Source: Microbacterium sp. Root166
GTDB taxonomy: Bacteria > Actinomycetota > Actinomycetes > Actinomycetales > Microbacteriaceae
Length of the DNA: 64,000 bases
Direction: 5' to 3'
Assembly (NCBI RefSeq): GCF_001427145.1
Contig: NZ_LMGL01000001.1
Coordinates: forward strand, 823-64,822
Shown: piece after piece, positions 44,884-54,449 of the stretch
How positions within the stretch are numbered: position 1 is the first letter of the stretch
Layout: each line of letters begins with the position of its first letter
Position numbers and translations under genes: made by a program
The notes under the pieces: generated by a model
Databases searched by the model: none
Told to the model about the DNA's origin: nothing
What the model saw: the letters and a program-made list of their open reading frames with translations, nothing else

Positions 44884-45605
44884 GCGTCGTCCTCCTCGCC
44901 TGCCTGGCGGCGTTCGTCGCGGCGGTGATCCAGCGCATCACCGGGCTGGGCTTCGTGCTCGTTCTGGTCGGCCCCATCGTCCTGCTCTACGGCCCGCTCG
45001 AGGGCGTCACGATCGCCGTCCTGCTCGCCCTGGTCGCATCGCTCACCGCGATCCCGCTGGTGTGGAAGCAGATCGAGTGGCGGCGCACGTGGTGGCTGAT
45101 CTGGCCCGGCCTGATCGCCGCGCCGTTCGGCGCCCTGCTGGTGCGCGTGCTGCCCGAGGCCGCGCTGCTGCTGCTCATCGCCGCGATGGCGTACTTCGCC
45201 CTGATCGCCGGCTGGCTGCCCGCGCTCTCCGCGTCGCTGAAGGGCAAGCCGGGCGCCGTCGTCGCAGGGTCGGCGGCGGGCTTCATGCACGTCGCGAGCG
45301 GGCTGTCGGGCCCGCCGTTGGCCGCCTACGCCGTCGGCGACGGGTGGCCGCAGCGACGCTTCGCGGCCAGCGTGCAGGTGATCTTCGCGGTCTTCAGCGT
45401 CGTCTCGGTGGCACTGCGCGGGCTGCCCGTGTCGCCGGTCGCGGATGTCTGGACGCTCGTCGCGGCGACGGCCTCCGGCATCCTGATCGGAACGCTCCTG
45501 AGCCGCCACGTCTCGCCGCGCGTCGGCCGGATCGCGATGCTCGCCATCGCGTGGGCCGGCGCGACAGTGGTGCTCGTGCGCGGCATCCTGGCACTCTTGC
45601 TCTGA
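44880..45605 (+). CDS. TauE/SafE-family anion exporter
   Basis: A 241-residue membrane protein with about eight helices and the family's repeated layout. It begins VVLLACLAAFVAAVIQRITG; the second-half motif is AGFMHVASGLSGPPLAAYAV. The family exports sulfite, sulfoacetate or related anions. The GTG start is coupled to the hydrolase gene by a 4 bp overlap, so the pair may handle one substrate: hydrolysis outside, anion movement here. That link is only positional. Confidence 0.87.
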   Translation: MSVVLLACLAAFVAAVIQRITGLGFVLVLVGPIVLLYGPLEGVTIAVLLALVASLTAIPLVWKQIEWRRTWWLIWPGLIAAPFGALLVRVLPEAALLLLIAAMAYFALIAGWLPALSASLKGKPGAVVAGSAAGFMHVASGLSGPPLAAYAVGDGWPQRRFAASVQVIFAVFSVVSVALRGLPVSPVADVWTLVAATASGILIGTLLSRHVSPRVGRIAMLAIAWAGATVVLVRGILALLL

Positions 45606-45713
45606 CGGTGGAATCCACGATCGGCGGCGATTTTCGGTTAATGACGAATAACGCTTAGGGTTCTGATCTGGGGACGGCACCGTCATGCCGCCACGACGAC
45701 GTGTGGGAGACGA

Positions 45714-47078
45714 ATGAGCGAGCCTCGCTACGCCATCATCGGTGCTGGTCCGTCTGGCCTCTCGGCAGCGCGCGCCCTGCAGAAGGCGGGAATCGCGTTC
45801 GACGGCTACGAAGCCTCCCGCGGCGTCGGCGGGCTGTGGGACATCGAGAATCCGCGTTCGACCATGTACGAGTCGGCGCACCTGATCTCATCGCGCACGA
45901 CGACCGAGTTCACCGAGTTCCCCATGGACACCACGGCGGACTACCCGAGCCACCGCACACTCGTCCGCTACTTCCGCGACTTCGCGGACCGCTTCGCGCT
46001 GACCGCCAAGTTCCGGTTCGACACGAAGGTCACGGCTCTCGAGCGGGACGACGACGGCGGATGGATGCTGCGGGCCGACGGTCCCGACGGACCCATCGCG
46101 CAGCGCTACGAGGGCGTCATCCTTGCCAACGGCACGCTCGCCGAGCCGAGCATCCCGGAGTTCCGCGGAGAGTTCACCGGTGAACTCCTCCACACGAGCG
46201 CCTACAAGAGCGCGTCGCAGCTGACCGGCAAGCGCGTCCTCATCATCGGCGCCGGCAACTCGGGCTGCGACATCGCGGTCGACGCCGTCCACCACGCGGC
46301 ATCCGTCGACATGAGCGTGCGTCGCGGCTACTACTTCGTGCCGCGCTACCTGTTCGGCCGGCCCAGCGACACGCTGAACCAGGGCAAGCCCCTCCCCGCT
46401 CCGATCAAGCAGTTCGTCGACAGGCGGGTGCTGCAGGCGTTCACGGGCGACCCGGTCAGGTTCGGATTTCCGAAGCCCGACTACAAGATCTACGAGTCGC
46501 ACCCGATCGTCAACACGCTGATCCTCAACCATCTCGGCCAGGGCGACCTCGGCATCCGCCCCGACATCGACCGGTTCGACGGCCGCACCGTGCACTTCCG
46601 CGACGGCTCGAGCGGCGAATACGACCTGGTCCTCCTCGCGACCGGCTACACCCTCGACTACCCATTCGTCGATCGCACGGCGCTCAACTGGAAGGGCTGG
46701 TCGCCGCAGCTCTTCCTGAACGTCTTCCCGCCGTCGTTCAACGGCCTGTATGTCATGGGCATGATCGAGGCCTCGGGAATCGGCTGGCAGGGCCGGTACG
46801 AGCAGGCCGAGCTGATCGCGCAGTACCTCGCGGCGGCCGAGAGCCACCCCGAGCGGGCGGCGGCGTTCCGTCGCCGGGTGGGCGACGAGCCGTGGCCGGA
46901 CCTCACGGGCGGATACAAGTACCTGGGACTCGCCCGCATGTCGTACTACGTCAACAAGGACGCCTACCGCCGGGCCGTGCGCGAGGCGACGGCGGCGCTG
47001 CGCACCGATCAGAATTCGGATGCCGCGACCCGCGGCATCCACTCACGCCTGCGCCGGACCCGGAAGGTCGCCTCGTGA
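45714..47078 (+). CDS. Flavin-containing monooxygenase
   Basis: A 454-residue FMO. FAD site: YAIIGAGPSGLSAARAL (residues 6-22); NADPH site: VLIIGAGNSGCDIA (175-188); the FMO fingerprint FxGxxxHxxxY is seen as FTGELLHTSAY (154-164). A further C-terminal landmark is DLVLLATGYTLDYPF. It oxygenates a nucleophilic S or N, or acts as a Baeyer-Villiger enzyme; the fingerprint alone does not tell which. GGGAG precedes the ATG. Its stop overlaps the start of a truncated BASS-type transporter gene, suggesting the pair once worked together. Confidence 0.88.
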   Translation: MSEPRYAIIGAGPSGLSAARALQKAGIAFDGYEASRGVGGLWDIENPRSTMYESAHLISSRTTTEFTEFPMDTTADYPSHRTLVRYFRDFADRFALTAKFRFDTKVTALERDDDGGWMLRADGPDGPIAQRYEGVILANGTLAEPSIPEFRGEFTGELLHTSAYKSASQLTGKRVLIIGAGNSGCDIAVDAVHHAASVDMSVRRGYYFVPRYLFGRPSDTLNQGKPLPAPIKQFVDRRVLQAFTGDPVRFGFPKPDYKIYESHPIVNTLILNHLGQGDLGIRPDIDRFDGRTVHFRDGSSGEYDLVLLATGYTLDYPFVDRTALNWKGWSPQLFLNVFPPSFNGLYVMGMIEASGIGWQGRYEQAELIAQYLAAAESHPERAAAFRRRVGDEPWPDLTGGYKYLGLARMSYYVNKDAYRRAVREATAALRTDQNSDAATRGIHSRLRRTRKVAS

Positions 47079-47260
47079 ATCCCGACGACATCGTCCTGAA
47101 CTTCAATCCGGGGATGCTGGTCATCCTGAACATCGTGCTCGGGCTGATCATGTTCGGCATCGCCCTGGACACCACGGTCGACGATTTCAAGGTCGTCGCG
47201 CGCAAGCCCAAGCCGTTCGTCATCGCGATCTTGGCGCAGCTGCTCGTGCTGCCGGGAGCG
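47075..47260 (+). pseudogene. Truncated bile acid:sodium symporter (BASS) family gene
   Basis: A GTG at 47075, overlapping the monooxygenase stop by 4 bp, starts VNPDDIVLNFNPGMLVILNI, then VLGLIMFGIALDTTVDDFKV and FVIAILAQLLVLPG. This matches the N-terminus of BASS transporters (first two helices, MFGIALD motif). After about 61 codons the homology stops near 47258. The frame stays open to 47551, but the rest is Ser/Arg-rich antisense of the adenosine deaminase gene. BASS proteins need about 300 residues, so this is a remnant. A deletion up to the 3' side of add is the simplest cause; assembly error is an alternative. Confidence 0.75.
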
Positions 47261-47277
47261 GGAGGTTCGACCCGGTC

Positions 47278-48393
47278 TCAGTCGGCGAAGCCCTCGGCGA
47301 TCAGCTCGATGAGCTCCTCGCGCTCCTCGACCGGGAGGAACGCACCGGCGGCGGCATTCAGCTGGAACGCCTCGAGGTCGTCGATGCCGTACTCGAAGGT
47401 CTCGACCAGCAGCGCGAGCTCGCGCGTCAGCGACGTCCGGCTCATGGTGCGGTTGTCGACATTCACCGTCACGGCGAAGCCCAGCTGGTACAGCAGGTCG
47501 AACGGGTGGTCCTCGAGCGTGGTCCCCCACGCCGCGAAGGCGCCCGTCTGAAGGTTCGAGGACGGCGACAGCTCGAGCGGGATCTCGCGGTCGCGCACCC
47601 AGCGGGCGAGGTCGCCGAACTGCACGAACACCTCTTCGCCCTCGCGCGAGACGACCTCGAGGTCCTCGGCGATGCGCACGCCGTGACCCAGGCGCAGCGC
47701 ACGGCCGTCGATCAGGGCCGAGCGGATCGAGTCCAGGCCTGCGGCCTCCCCCGCGTGCACGGTGACCGGGAAGAACTCCGACGCGAGGTAGTCGAACGCC
47801 GCGCGGTGGCGCGACGGCGGGAAGCCGTCCTCGGGACCGGCGATGTCGAAGCCGACGGCACCGCGGGTGCGCCAGTCGACGGCGAGCTTCGCGATCTCGA
47901 GCGAGCGGTCGGTGTGACGCATCGCGGTGATGAGCTGACCGACGCGGATGTCGCGCCCGGCGCTCTCGGCGGCGTCCTCGCCCTCTTCGATGCCCTCCTG
48001 GACAGCCTCGACGACTTCGTCCAGCGAGAGGCCGCCGCCCAGGTGCTGCTCAGGCGCCCAGCGGACCTCGCCGTAGATCACGCCGTCGGCGGCGAGGTCC
48101 TCGACGAACTCACGGGCGACTCGCGTCAGGCCCTCGCGGGTCTGCATCACGGCGGTGGTGAGATCGAACGTCTTGAGGTACTCGACCAGTGAGCCCGAGT
48201 CGCTCTTGTCGGCGAACCAGTCCGCCAGATCGTCCGCGGTCTTCTCCGGCACCTCGACGCCCGCCGCATCGGCGAGCTCGATGATGGTGCCCGGGCGCAG
48301 TGCGCCGTCGAGGTGGTCGTGGAGGGAGACCTTCGGGAGGCTCCGGATCGAGATTCCGTCGACGAGGGCGTCTGCGTGCTGATCGATGGGCAT
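47278..48393 (-). CDS. add: Adenosine deaminase
   Basis: A 371-residue zinc amidohydrolase converting adenosine to inosine. Metal and catalytic motifs are KVSLHDHLDGALRPGTIIE, FFPVTVHAGEAAGLDS, GHGVRIAEDLEVV and LELSPSSNLQTGAF, all intact. AGGAG lies 5 nt before the ATG. It is the last gene of the nucleoside operon; inosine made here is a substrate for the phosphorylase at 31.2 kb. Confidence 0.95.
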   Translation of the reverse strand: MPIDQHADALVDGISIRSLPKVSLHDHLDGALRPGTIIELADAAGVEVPEKTADDLADWFADKSDSGSLVEYLKTFDLTTAVMQTREGLTRVAREFVEDLAADGVIYGEVRWAPEQHLGGGLSLDEVVEAVQEGIEEGEDAAESAGRDIRVGQLITAMRHTDRSLEIAKLAVDWRTRGAVGFDIAGPEDGFPPSRHRAAFDYLASEFFPVTVHAGEAAGLDSIRSALIDGRALRLGHGVRIAEDLEVVSREGEEVFVQFGDLARWVRDREIPLELSPSSNLQTGAFAAWGTTLEDHPFDLLYQLGFAVTVNVDNRTMSRTSLTRELALLVETFEYGIDDLEAFQLNAAAGAFLPVEEREELIELIAEGFAD

Positions 48394-48438
48394 GGGTTCT
48401 CCTGAAGGGTCAGCGGATGTCGAGGGTCGGGGCGGAGG

Positions 48439-49761
48439 TCAGGCGGTGATGCGCTCGAGCACCAGCGGAGTGCGGGCCGGGGCATCCGTCCCGATCTTCC
48501 ACGCCCCGTCCAGGGCGTCGAGGGCGCGCTCGAAGCGCGAGCCATCCTCGCCCAGCAGGGCGAACAGCGGCTGTCCGGCCACGACCTCGTCGCCGGGCTT
48601 GACGTGCAGGTCGATGCCGGCCGCGTGCAGCACCGGGTCCTGGGCGCGGGCACGACCGGCGCCCAGGCGCCAGGCGGCGATGCCGAAGGGCAGTGCCTCC
48701 ATCTGCGTGACGTAGCCGGCCGACGTCGCCGTGACGGTATGGGTCTCGTTCGGTGCGGGAAGCGGCGCATCGGGGTCGCCGTCCTGGGCCCGGATCATCC
48801 GGCGCCAGGCATCCATCGCCCGGCCGTCCCGCAGGGCTGCCTCGACGTCGGCATCGGGCTTGCCCGCGAGGGCCAGCATCTCGCGGGCGAGAGCGATGGT
48901 CAGCTCGACCACGTCGGCCGGTCCCCCGCCGGCGAGCACCTCGACGGACTCGCGGACCTCGTTCGCGTTGCCGATCGCGAGTCCGAGCGGGGTGTTCATG
49001 TCGGTGAGCAGCGCCGTGGTAGCCACTCCGGAGTCGGTGCCGAGAGCCACCATCGTGCGGGCGAGCTCGCGCGCCTTGACGACGTCGCGCATGAACGCGC
49101 CCGAGCCGAACTTGACGTCGAGCACCAGCGAGTCGGTGCCCTCGGCGATCTTCTTCGACATGATGCTCGAGGCGATGAGCGGGATGGCTTCGACCGTTCC
49201 GGTGACGTCCCGCAGCGCGTACAGCTTCTTGTCCGCCGGGGCGAGGCCCGTACCCGCCGCGCAGATCACGGCGCCGACGTCGGCCAGCTGGGCGAAGAGC
49301 TCGTCGTTGCTGAGCGCAGCCCGCCACCCGGGAATGGACTCGAGCTTGTCGAGCGTTCCGCCGGTGTGGCCGAGGCCACGACCCGACAGCTGCGGAACTG
49401 CGACGCCGAACGCGGCGACCAGCGGCGCGAGGGGCAGAGTGATCTTGTCGCCCACTCCGCCGGTCGAGTGCTTGTCGACCGTGGGCTTGCCGAGGCTCGC
49501 GAAGCTCATGCGCTCGCCCGACGCGATCATCGCGTCCGTCATCACCCGGATCTCATCGCGGGTCATGCCGTTCAGCAGCACCGCCATGGCGAACGCCGCC
49601 ATCTGCGAGTCGGCGACGTAGCCGCGCGTGTACGCGTCGATCATCCAGCGCAGCGCGTCCTCGGGAACAGTCCCGCCATCGCGCTTGGCGCGGATGACGT
49701 CGACGGCGTCGTGCGGCTCGACGGCGCCTGCATCCCCGCCGCTCACCTCGGGAGCGCTCAT
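48439..49761 (-). CDS. deoA: Thymidine/pyrimidine-nucleoside phosphorylase
   Basis: A 440-residue phosphorylase splitting thymidine or uridine with phosphate. Motifs are DVIRAKRDGGTVPEDALRWM, TVDKHSTGGVGDKITLPLAP (the signature with the phosphate-binding residues) and QLSGRGLGHTGGTLDKLES. Start at the ATG at 49761, which overlaps the cdd stop by 4 bp. Normal length. It acts after Cdd: cytidine to uridine, then uracil plus sugar phosphate. Confidence 0.95.
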   Translation of the reverse strand: MSAPEVSGGDAGAVEPHDAVDVIRAKRDGGTVPEDALRWMIDAYTRGYVADSQMAAFAMAVLLNGMTRDEIRVMTDAMIASGERMSFASLGKPTVDKHSTGGVGDKITLPLAPLVAAFGVAVPQLSGRGLGHTGGTLDKLESIPGWRAALSNDELFAQLADVGAVICAAGTGLAPADKKLYALRDVTGTVEAIPLIASSIMSKKIAEGTDSLVLDVKFGSGAFMRDVVKARELARTMVALGTDSGVATTALLTDMNTPLGLAIGNANEVRESVEVLAGGGPADVVELTIALAREMLALAGKPDADVEAALRDGRAMDAWRRMIRAQDGDPDAPLPAPNETHTVTATSAGYVTQMEALPFGIAAWRLGAGRARAQDPVLHAAGIDLHVKPGDEVVAGQPLFALLGEDGSRFERALDALDGAWKIGTDAPARTPLVLERITA

Positions 49762-50159
49762 CGTGCGGCATCCTCCAGGTCGCGGGGGCCCCACGCGTCG
49801 GGCAGGACCTCGTCGATCGTACGGATGCCGGACACCGTCTCGAGCAGCATCCCGGGGATCGCGAACTCGTACAGGAGCTGACGGCAGCGGCCGCACGGCA
49901 TGATCGTGTCGCCCTGGCCGTTCACGCACACGAAGGCCACGAGGCTCCCGCCGCCCGACATGGCGAGCTCGCTCACCAGGCCGCACTCGGCGCACAGCGT
50001 CACGCCGTACGAGGCGTTCTCCACGTTGCAGCCGGTCACGATGCGCCCGTCGGTCACGAGGGCGGCCGCGCCGACACGGTAGCGCGAGTACGGGGCGTAC
50101 GCGCGGGTCATCGCGTCGGTCGCGGCGGCGCGCAGCTCATCCCAGTCGATGTCGGTCAC
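49758..50159 (-). CDS. cdd: Cytidine deaminase
   Basis: A 133-residue tetrameric-type enzyme converting cytidine to uridine. Zinc ligands are in NVENASYGVTLCAECGLV and IMPCGRCRQLLYEF, with the catalytic Glu in CAEC. GTG start at 50159, 58 bp after the permease gene's stop. Complete. Confidence 0.95.
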   Translation of the reverse strand: MTDIDWDELRAAATDAMTRAYAPYSRYRVGAAALVTDGRIVTGCNVENASYGVTLCAECGLVSELAMSGGGSLVAFVCVNGQGDTIMPCGRCRQLLYEFAIPGMLLETVSGIRTIDEVLPDAWGPRDLEDAAR

Positions 50160-50217
50160 GGACGGTCATCCTTCATGTCGGTCGTGCGAGCGGCGGCGTG
50201 GGGCGATCGGAACACGA

Positions 50218-51501
50218 TCAGCCCTTGATGTACGGTTTGCCCGCCGCAGCCGGACCGCGTATCTGCCCGGCGAATCCGGCGACGGCGATGATCGTCACGA
50301 GGTACGGCAGCATCAGCATGAACTCGCTCGGGATCGGGGTGCCGAGCACGGTGAGCAGGTTCTGCAGGTTGGTGGCGAAGCCGAACAGGAGCGCGGCAAG
50401 GGTCGCGCGGATCGGGTCCCATCGTCCGAAGATGACGGCCGCGAGGGCGATGAAGCCGAGGCCTGCGGTCATCTCCTTGGTGAACTGGCCCACCGAGACG
50501 AGCGTGAAGTACGCACCGCCGATACCGGCGATCGCGCCGGCGAGCGACACGTTCCAGAAACGGCTGGTGTTCACCTTGATGCCGACGGTGTCGGCCGCCT
50601 GCGGGTGCTCGCCGACCGCGCGAAGCCGCAGACCCCACCGCGTGCGGTACAGGCCCCACGCCACGATGCCGACCGTGAAGTACATCAGGTACACGATGAA
50701 GGTCTGGTTGAACAGCACGGGTCCGATGATGGGGATCTCACCGAGCAGCGGGATCTCCCAGCGCGTGAAGCGGACCGGCCTGTTCAGCACCGACTCGTTC
50801 GGCACGAGCAGGGCGCCGTACAGGAAGCCCGTGAGTCCCGTCACCAGCACGTTGAGCACGACGCCGACGATGACCTGGTCCACGAGGTACTTGATCGAGA
50901 ACGCCGCGAGGACGAACGCGACGAGCACGCCGCCGATCATCGCGCCGATGAGCCCGACGAACGGGTTGCCGGTGATGCTGGCGAGCATCGCCGCGCTGAA
51001 GGCACCCAGCAGGAACTGGCCCTCGATCGCGACGTTCACGACGCCCACCCGCTCACCGATCACGCCGCCCAGCGCGCCGAAGATCAGCGGGATCGCGAGC
51101 GACAGGGAGCCGAACAGGAGGCCCGTGACCGGAACGAGTCCTCCGGCCGCCGCCCAGGTGAGGAACGCGAAGATCGCGAGCACGCCGTAGACGATGGGCA
51201 GCCATACCCCGGTGCGGCGATAGGACCAGGCATCCCACAGCGCCCACGCGGTCAGCAGCACCAGGACGATCAGCACGCCCCAGGTCGTCGGAGCAGTGGG
51301 GACGCTGACGGTCGGGAGCTCGATCGACGAGGACCGGTCTCCCAGCCGGAAGGAGCTCACGCCGTCGCGGGGCACGAGCAGGAAGAGCAGGAACAGCAGG
51401 AACGTGGCGATGGCGAGACTGATCGCCATCTTCCAATGGCGGACCTTCACGGTCGCGAGCTGGATCGTGCCGTCGGCGGCGACGGCGGGAGCGAGGCTCA
51501 T
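50218..51501 (-). CDS. Nucleoside ABC transporter permease (second)
   Basis: A 427-residue BPD_transp_2-type permease with about nine to ten helices. The conserved middle reads [20 protein letters not shown] and [15 protein letters not shown]; the cytoplasmic coupling loop is [19 protein letters not shown]. The N-terminal 100 residues hold extra helices. It pairs with the permease encoded just upstream (4 bp overlap). Together with the ATPase and the BMP-type lipoprotein it resembles nucleoside importers. Confidence 0.9.
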   Translation of the reverse strand: MSLAPAVAADGTIQLATVKVRHWKMAISLAIATFLLFLLFLLVPRDGVSSFRLGDRSSSIELPTVSVPTAPTTWGVLIVLVLLTAWALWDAWSYRRTGVWLPIVYGVLAIFAFLTWAAAGGLVPVTGLLFGSLSLAIPLIFGALGGVIGERVGVVNVAIEGQFLLGAFSAAMLASITGNPFVGLIGAMIGGVLVAFVLAAFSIKYLVDQVIVGVVLNVLVTGLTGFLYGALLVPNESVLNRPVRFTRWEIPLLGEIPIIGPVLFNQTFIVYLMYFTVGIVAWGLYRTRWGLRLRAVGEHPQAADTVGIKVNTSRFWNVSLAGAIAGIGGAYFTLVSVGQFTKEMTAGLGFIALAAVIFGRWDPIRATLAALLFGFATNLQNLLTVLGTPIPSEFMLMLPYLVTIIAVAGFAGQIRGPAAAGKPYIKG

Positions 51502-52832
51502 GCGGACACCGCCTTCCGTGCGGCCTTGGCTCGCGCCTTGGCCGCCTTCTCGGCGTCGGTCTTCGGCAGGAAGAAGATCGTTCGAACCAACGGCGGCGCC
51601 GCGATGAACAGGACGATCAGCGACTGGACGACCAGGACGATGTCGACCGGGATGCCCTGCGACGCCTGCATCGTGAACGATCCGGCCTTGAGTGCGCCGA
51701 ACAGGATTCCTGCGGCGAACACGCCCCATGCCCGGCTGCGGCCGAGGAGCGCGACGGTGATCGCGTCGAAGCCGATCCCGGCGTCGATGTACCCGTCGAA
51801 GCCGCTCGTGACCGATCCCTGGATCTGGTTCATCGCTGCGAGTCCCGCAAGGCCACCGGCGAAGAGCATGGCGTAGATGTACATGCGCTGGACCGAGATG
51901 CCTGCCGCGCGGGCGGCGTGCGGGTTCTCGCCCACGGCGCGGAGGCGGAAGCCGAGGCTGGACCGCTCGACGAGCCACCACACGAAGACGGTCGCGGCGA
52001 TCACGATGATGAATCCCCAGTCCAGCAGCGGGAACCGGGGTCCGAAGAGCTCGGGGAACTGCGCACTGGCGGGTGTCGGATCGGAGATCGGCTGGTCCTC
52101 GGCCGCGCGCTGCAGCAGGCCGGGGGTGCGCACCATCCACGTCACCAGATAGAAGGCGACGTAGTTGAGCATGATCGTGAGGATCACCTCGTGCGCTCCG
52201 GTACGGGCCTTGAGCACACCGACGATGCCACCCCAGATCGCACCGCCGGCGATGCCTGCGGCCAGAGTCAGGGGCAGGTGGATGAACATCGGCAGGTCGA
52301 GGTTGAACGTCACCAGGGCTGCCACCGCGCAGGCGATGAGCATCTGGCCGCGACCGCCGATGTTGAACAGACCCACGCGGAACGCGAGGGCGACACCGAG
52401 ACCGGCGGCGATCAAGGGGGCCGCGAAGCCGAGGGTGTTCGTCAGCGGACGGATCTGCGTCAGGAAGTCGGCCGCGCGCGGGTTGTAGACCGCCCCGCGG
52501 AAGAGCGCCTCATAGCCGCCGTAGACCGAGTTCCAGATCGCGATGAACGTGTCGCCGGGACGGGCGAAGAAGTACGCGGATGCCGCGCGCACGTCCTCGT
52601 TGGTGAGGGCCATGAGGATGCCGCCGACGATCATCGCGGCGACGATGGCGAGCACGGTGGTCACCCAGTTGCTGCGGAGCAGCTCCTTGATGAACATGTT
52701 CTGCCGCGGCGGCGGTTCCACCTCCGCGGTGTTTCCCGTGAGGGGGCCGCTCACATTCGGGAGCTGCTCGGGCGGGAGCCCGCGGGTGGAGTCGGGCGTG
52801 CCCGGCGTCATGCCCCTGGAATCGTCGTTCAC
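51498..52832 (-). CDS. Nucleoside ABC transporter permease (first)
   Basis: A 444-residue BPD_transp_2-type permease. A soluble N-terminus of about 55 residues precedes the helices; the conserved segment is [20 protein letters not shown] and the coupling loop [20 protein letters not shown]. It ends with a charged tail ([19 protein letters not shown]). It overlaps both neighbours by 4 bp. Likely a heterodimer with the second permease. Confidence 0.9.
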   Translation of the reverse strand: MNDDSRGMTPGTPDSTRGLPPEQLPNVSGPLTGNTAEVEPPPRQNMFIKELLRSNWVTTVLAIVAAMIVGGILMALTNEDVRAASAYFFARPGDTFIAIWNSVYGGYEALFRGAVYNPRAADFLTQIRPLTNTLGFAAPLIAAGLGVALAFRVGLFNIGGRGQMLIACAVAALVTFNLDLPMFIHLPLTLAAGIAGGAIWGGIVGVLKARTGAHEVILTIMLNYVAFYLVTWMVRTPGLLQRAAEDQPISDPTPASAQFPELFGPRFPLLDWGFIIVIAATVFVWWLVERSSLGFRLRAVGENPHAARAAGISVQRMYIYAMLFAGGLAGLAAMNQIQGSVTSGFDGYIDAGIGFDAITVALLGRSRAWGVFAAGILFGALKAGSFTMQASQGIPVDIVLVVQSLIVLFIAAPPLVRTIFFLPKTDAEKAAKARAKAARKAVSA

Positions 52833-54349
52833 GCGGCCACCCCGTCTCCCGGCGTCTCGCCGGCCATCATCAGACCTAGCACGTCGCGCGAGGTGTCCCC
52901 GGGGACGATGCCGACGATCGCGCCGCGGTACATCACCGCGATGCGGTCGGCCAGCGCGGCCACCTCGTCGAGCTCGGTGGAGACGACGAGCACCGGCACG
53001 CCGGCATCCCGCGTCTCCACGATGCGCGTGTGGATGAACTCGATGGACCCGACGTCCACGCCGCGCGTGGGCTGAGCTGCGACGAGGAGCTTGAGGTCCC
53101 GGCTCATCTCGCGCGCGATCACGACCTTCTGCTGGTTGCCGCCCGAGAGCGTCCCCGCTGGCACGTCCGGACCCTGCGTGCGGATGTCGTACTCCGTGAT
53201 GCGGGCCTTGGCGAACTCGTCGAGCACGGTGCGGCGGACGGTGCCGCCGCGGACGAACGCGGAGTCTCCGGATCGGTCGAGGATGAGGTTCTCTGCGACC
53301 GAGAACCCGCCGACCAGTCCGTCTTCGGTGCGGTCCTCGGGAACGAAGCCGACGCCCTCGTCCAGGATGCGCCGGACGCTCTTGCCGACGAGCTCCACGC
53401 CGTCGAGCGAGATGGACCCGGTCACGCGGTCGGCGAGGCCGACGATGGCCTCGACGAGCTCGGTCTGGCCGTTGCCCTGCACGCCGGCGAGTGCGACGAC
53501 CTCGCCGGGGCGGACGTCGAAGCTGACGTCGTCGACCACGACGGCGCCGGTCGGAGTGAGTACGCGGAGACCCTTGACGGAGAGTCCGGCGCCGGCGCCG
53601 ATCTTCGGCGCGTCCTTGTGGACGGTCAGCTCGACCGCGCGGCCCACCATGAGGGAGGCGAGCTCGGCGTTGGAGGCCGTCGGGGATGCTTCACCCACGA
53701 CCTTCCCGAGCCGGATGACCGTGATGCGGTCGGCGACGGCACGCACTTCACGGAGCTTGTGGGTGATGAAGACGATGGACGTGCCCTCGTCTCGGAGCTG
53801 ACGCATGATCGCCATCAGCTCGTCGGTCTCCTGTGGCGTGAGCACGGCCGTCGGCTCGTCGAAGACGAGCACCTTGGCGTCGCGCGACAGGGCCTTGATG
53901 ATCTCGACGCGCTGCTGCACACCGACCGGCAGATCGCCGACGATCGCATCGGGGTCGACCTGGAAGCCGAACCGCTGCGCCACCTCGCGCACGTGCTGCC
54001 GGGCCTTGTTCAGGTCGAGGGCGCCGATGCCCTTCGTGTCCTCGTGGCCGAGCATGACGTTCTCGGCGACGGTGAAGACGGGGATCAGCATGAAGTGCTG
54101 ATGGACCATGCCGATGCCGGCGGCCATGGCGTCGCCGGGGCCCCGGAAGTGCTGGACGACGTCATCGAGCAGGATCTCGCCCTCATCGGCCTGATACAGG
54201 CCGTACAGGACGTTCATCAGCGTCGACTTGCCTGCGCCGTTCTCGCCGAGAAGGGCGTGGATCTCTCCGGGCTGGACCACGAGATCGATGTGGTCGTTCG
54301 CGACGAGGGACCCGAAACGCTTCGTGATCCCACGGAGCTCGAGCTTCAT
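52829..54349 (-). CDS. Nucleoside ABC transporter ATP-binding protein
   Basis: A 506-residue protein with two fused ATPase domains, as in sugar and nucleoside importers. First domain: Walker A in [19 protein letters not shown], signature near [17 protein letters not shown], Walker B in [15 protein letters not shown]. Second domain: [20 protein letters not shown] (degenerate Walker A) and [19 protein letters not shown]. This degenerate second site is normal for the family. It lies after the lipoprotein gene, separated by a terminator-like hairpin. Confidence 0.94.
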   Translation of the reverse strand: MKLELRGITKRFGSLVANDHIDLVVQPGEIHALLGENGAGKSTLMNVLYGLYQADEGEILLDDVVQHFRGPGDAMAAGIGMVHQHFMLIPVFTVAENVMLGHEDTKGIGALDLNKARQHVREVAQRFGFQVDPDAIVGDLPVGVQQRVEIIKALSRDAKVLVFDEPTAVLTPQETDELMAIMRQLRDEGTSIVFITHKLREVRAVADRITVIRLGKVVGEASPTASNAELASLMVGRAVELTVHKDAPKIGAGAGLSVKGLRVLTPTGAVVVDDVSFDVRPGEVVALAGVQGNGQTELVEAIVGLADRVTGSISLDGVELVGKSVRRILDEGVGFVPEDRTEDGLVGGFSVAENLILDRSGDSAFVRGGTVRRTVLDEFAKARITEYDIRTQGPDVPAGTLSGGNQQKVVIAREMSRDLKLLVAAQPTRGVDVGSIEFIHTRIVETRDAGVPVLVVSTELDEVAALADRIAVMYRGAIVGIVPGDTSRDVLGLMMAGETPGDGVAA

Positions 54350-54387
54350 ATGTGCACCTTATCCACTGTCTCCATCGGGCTGGAAGA

Positions 54388-54423
54388 ACCGCGGCCGGGT
54401 GGAGGCATCCACCCGGCCGCGGT
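54388..54423. terminator. Intra-operon hairpin between the binding protein and ATPase genes
   Basis: A perfect 15 bp inverted repeat (54388-54402 with 54409-54423, arm ACCGCGGCCGGGTGG) with a 6 nt loop. It lies between the first and second genes of the transporter operon, where partial termination would give more binding protein than membrane parts. Confidence 0.7.
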
Positions 54424-54449
54424 CAGCAGTCGGTTCGACTACGTCGAGG

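Noticed and set aside
47261..47551. Extension of the BASS frame to a 158-residue hybrid protein
   Set aside because: The tail is antisense of add and Ser/Arg-rich with no helices; a functional fusion is unlikely.
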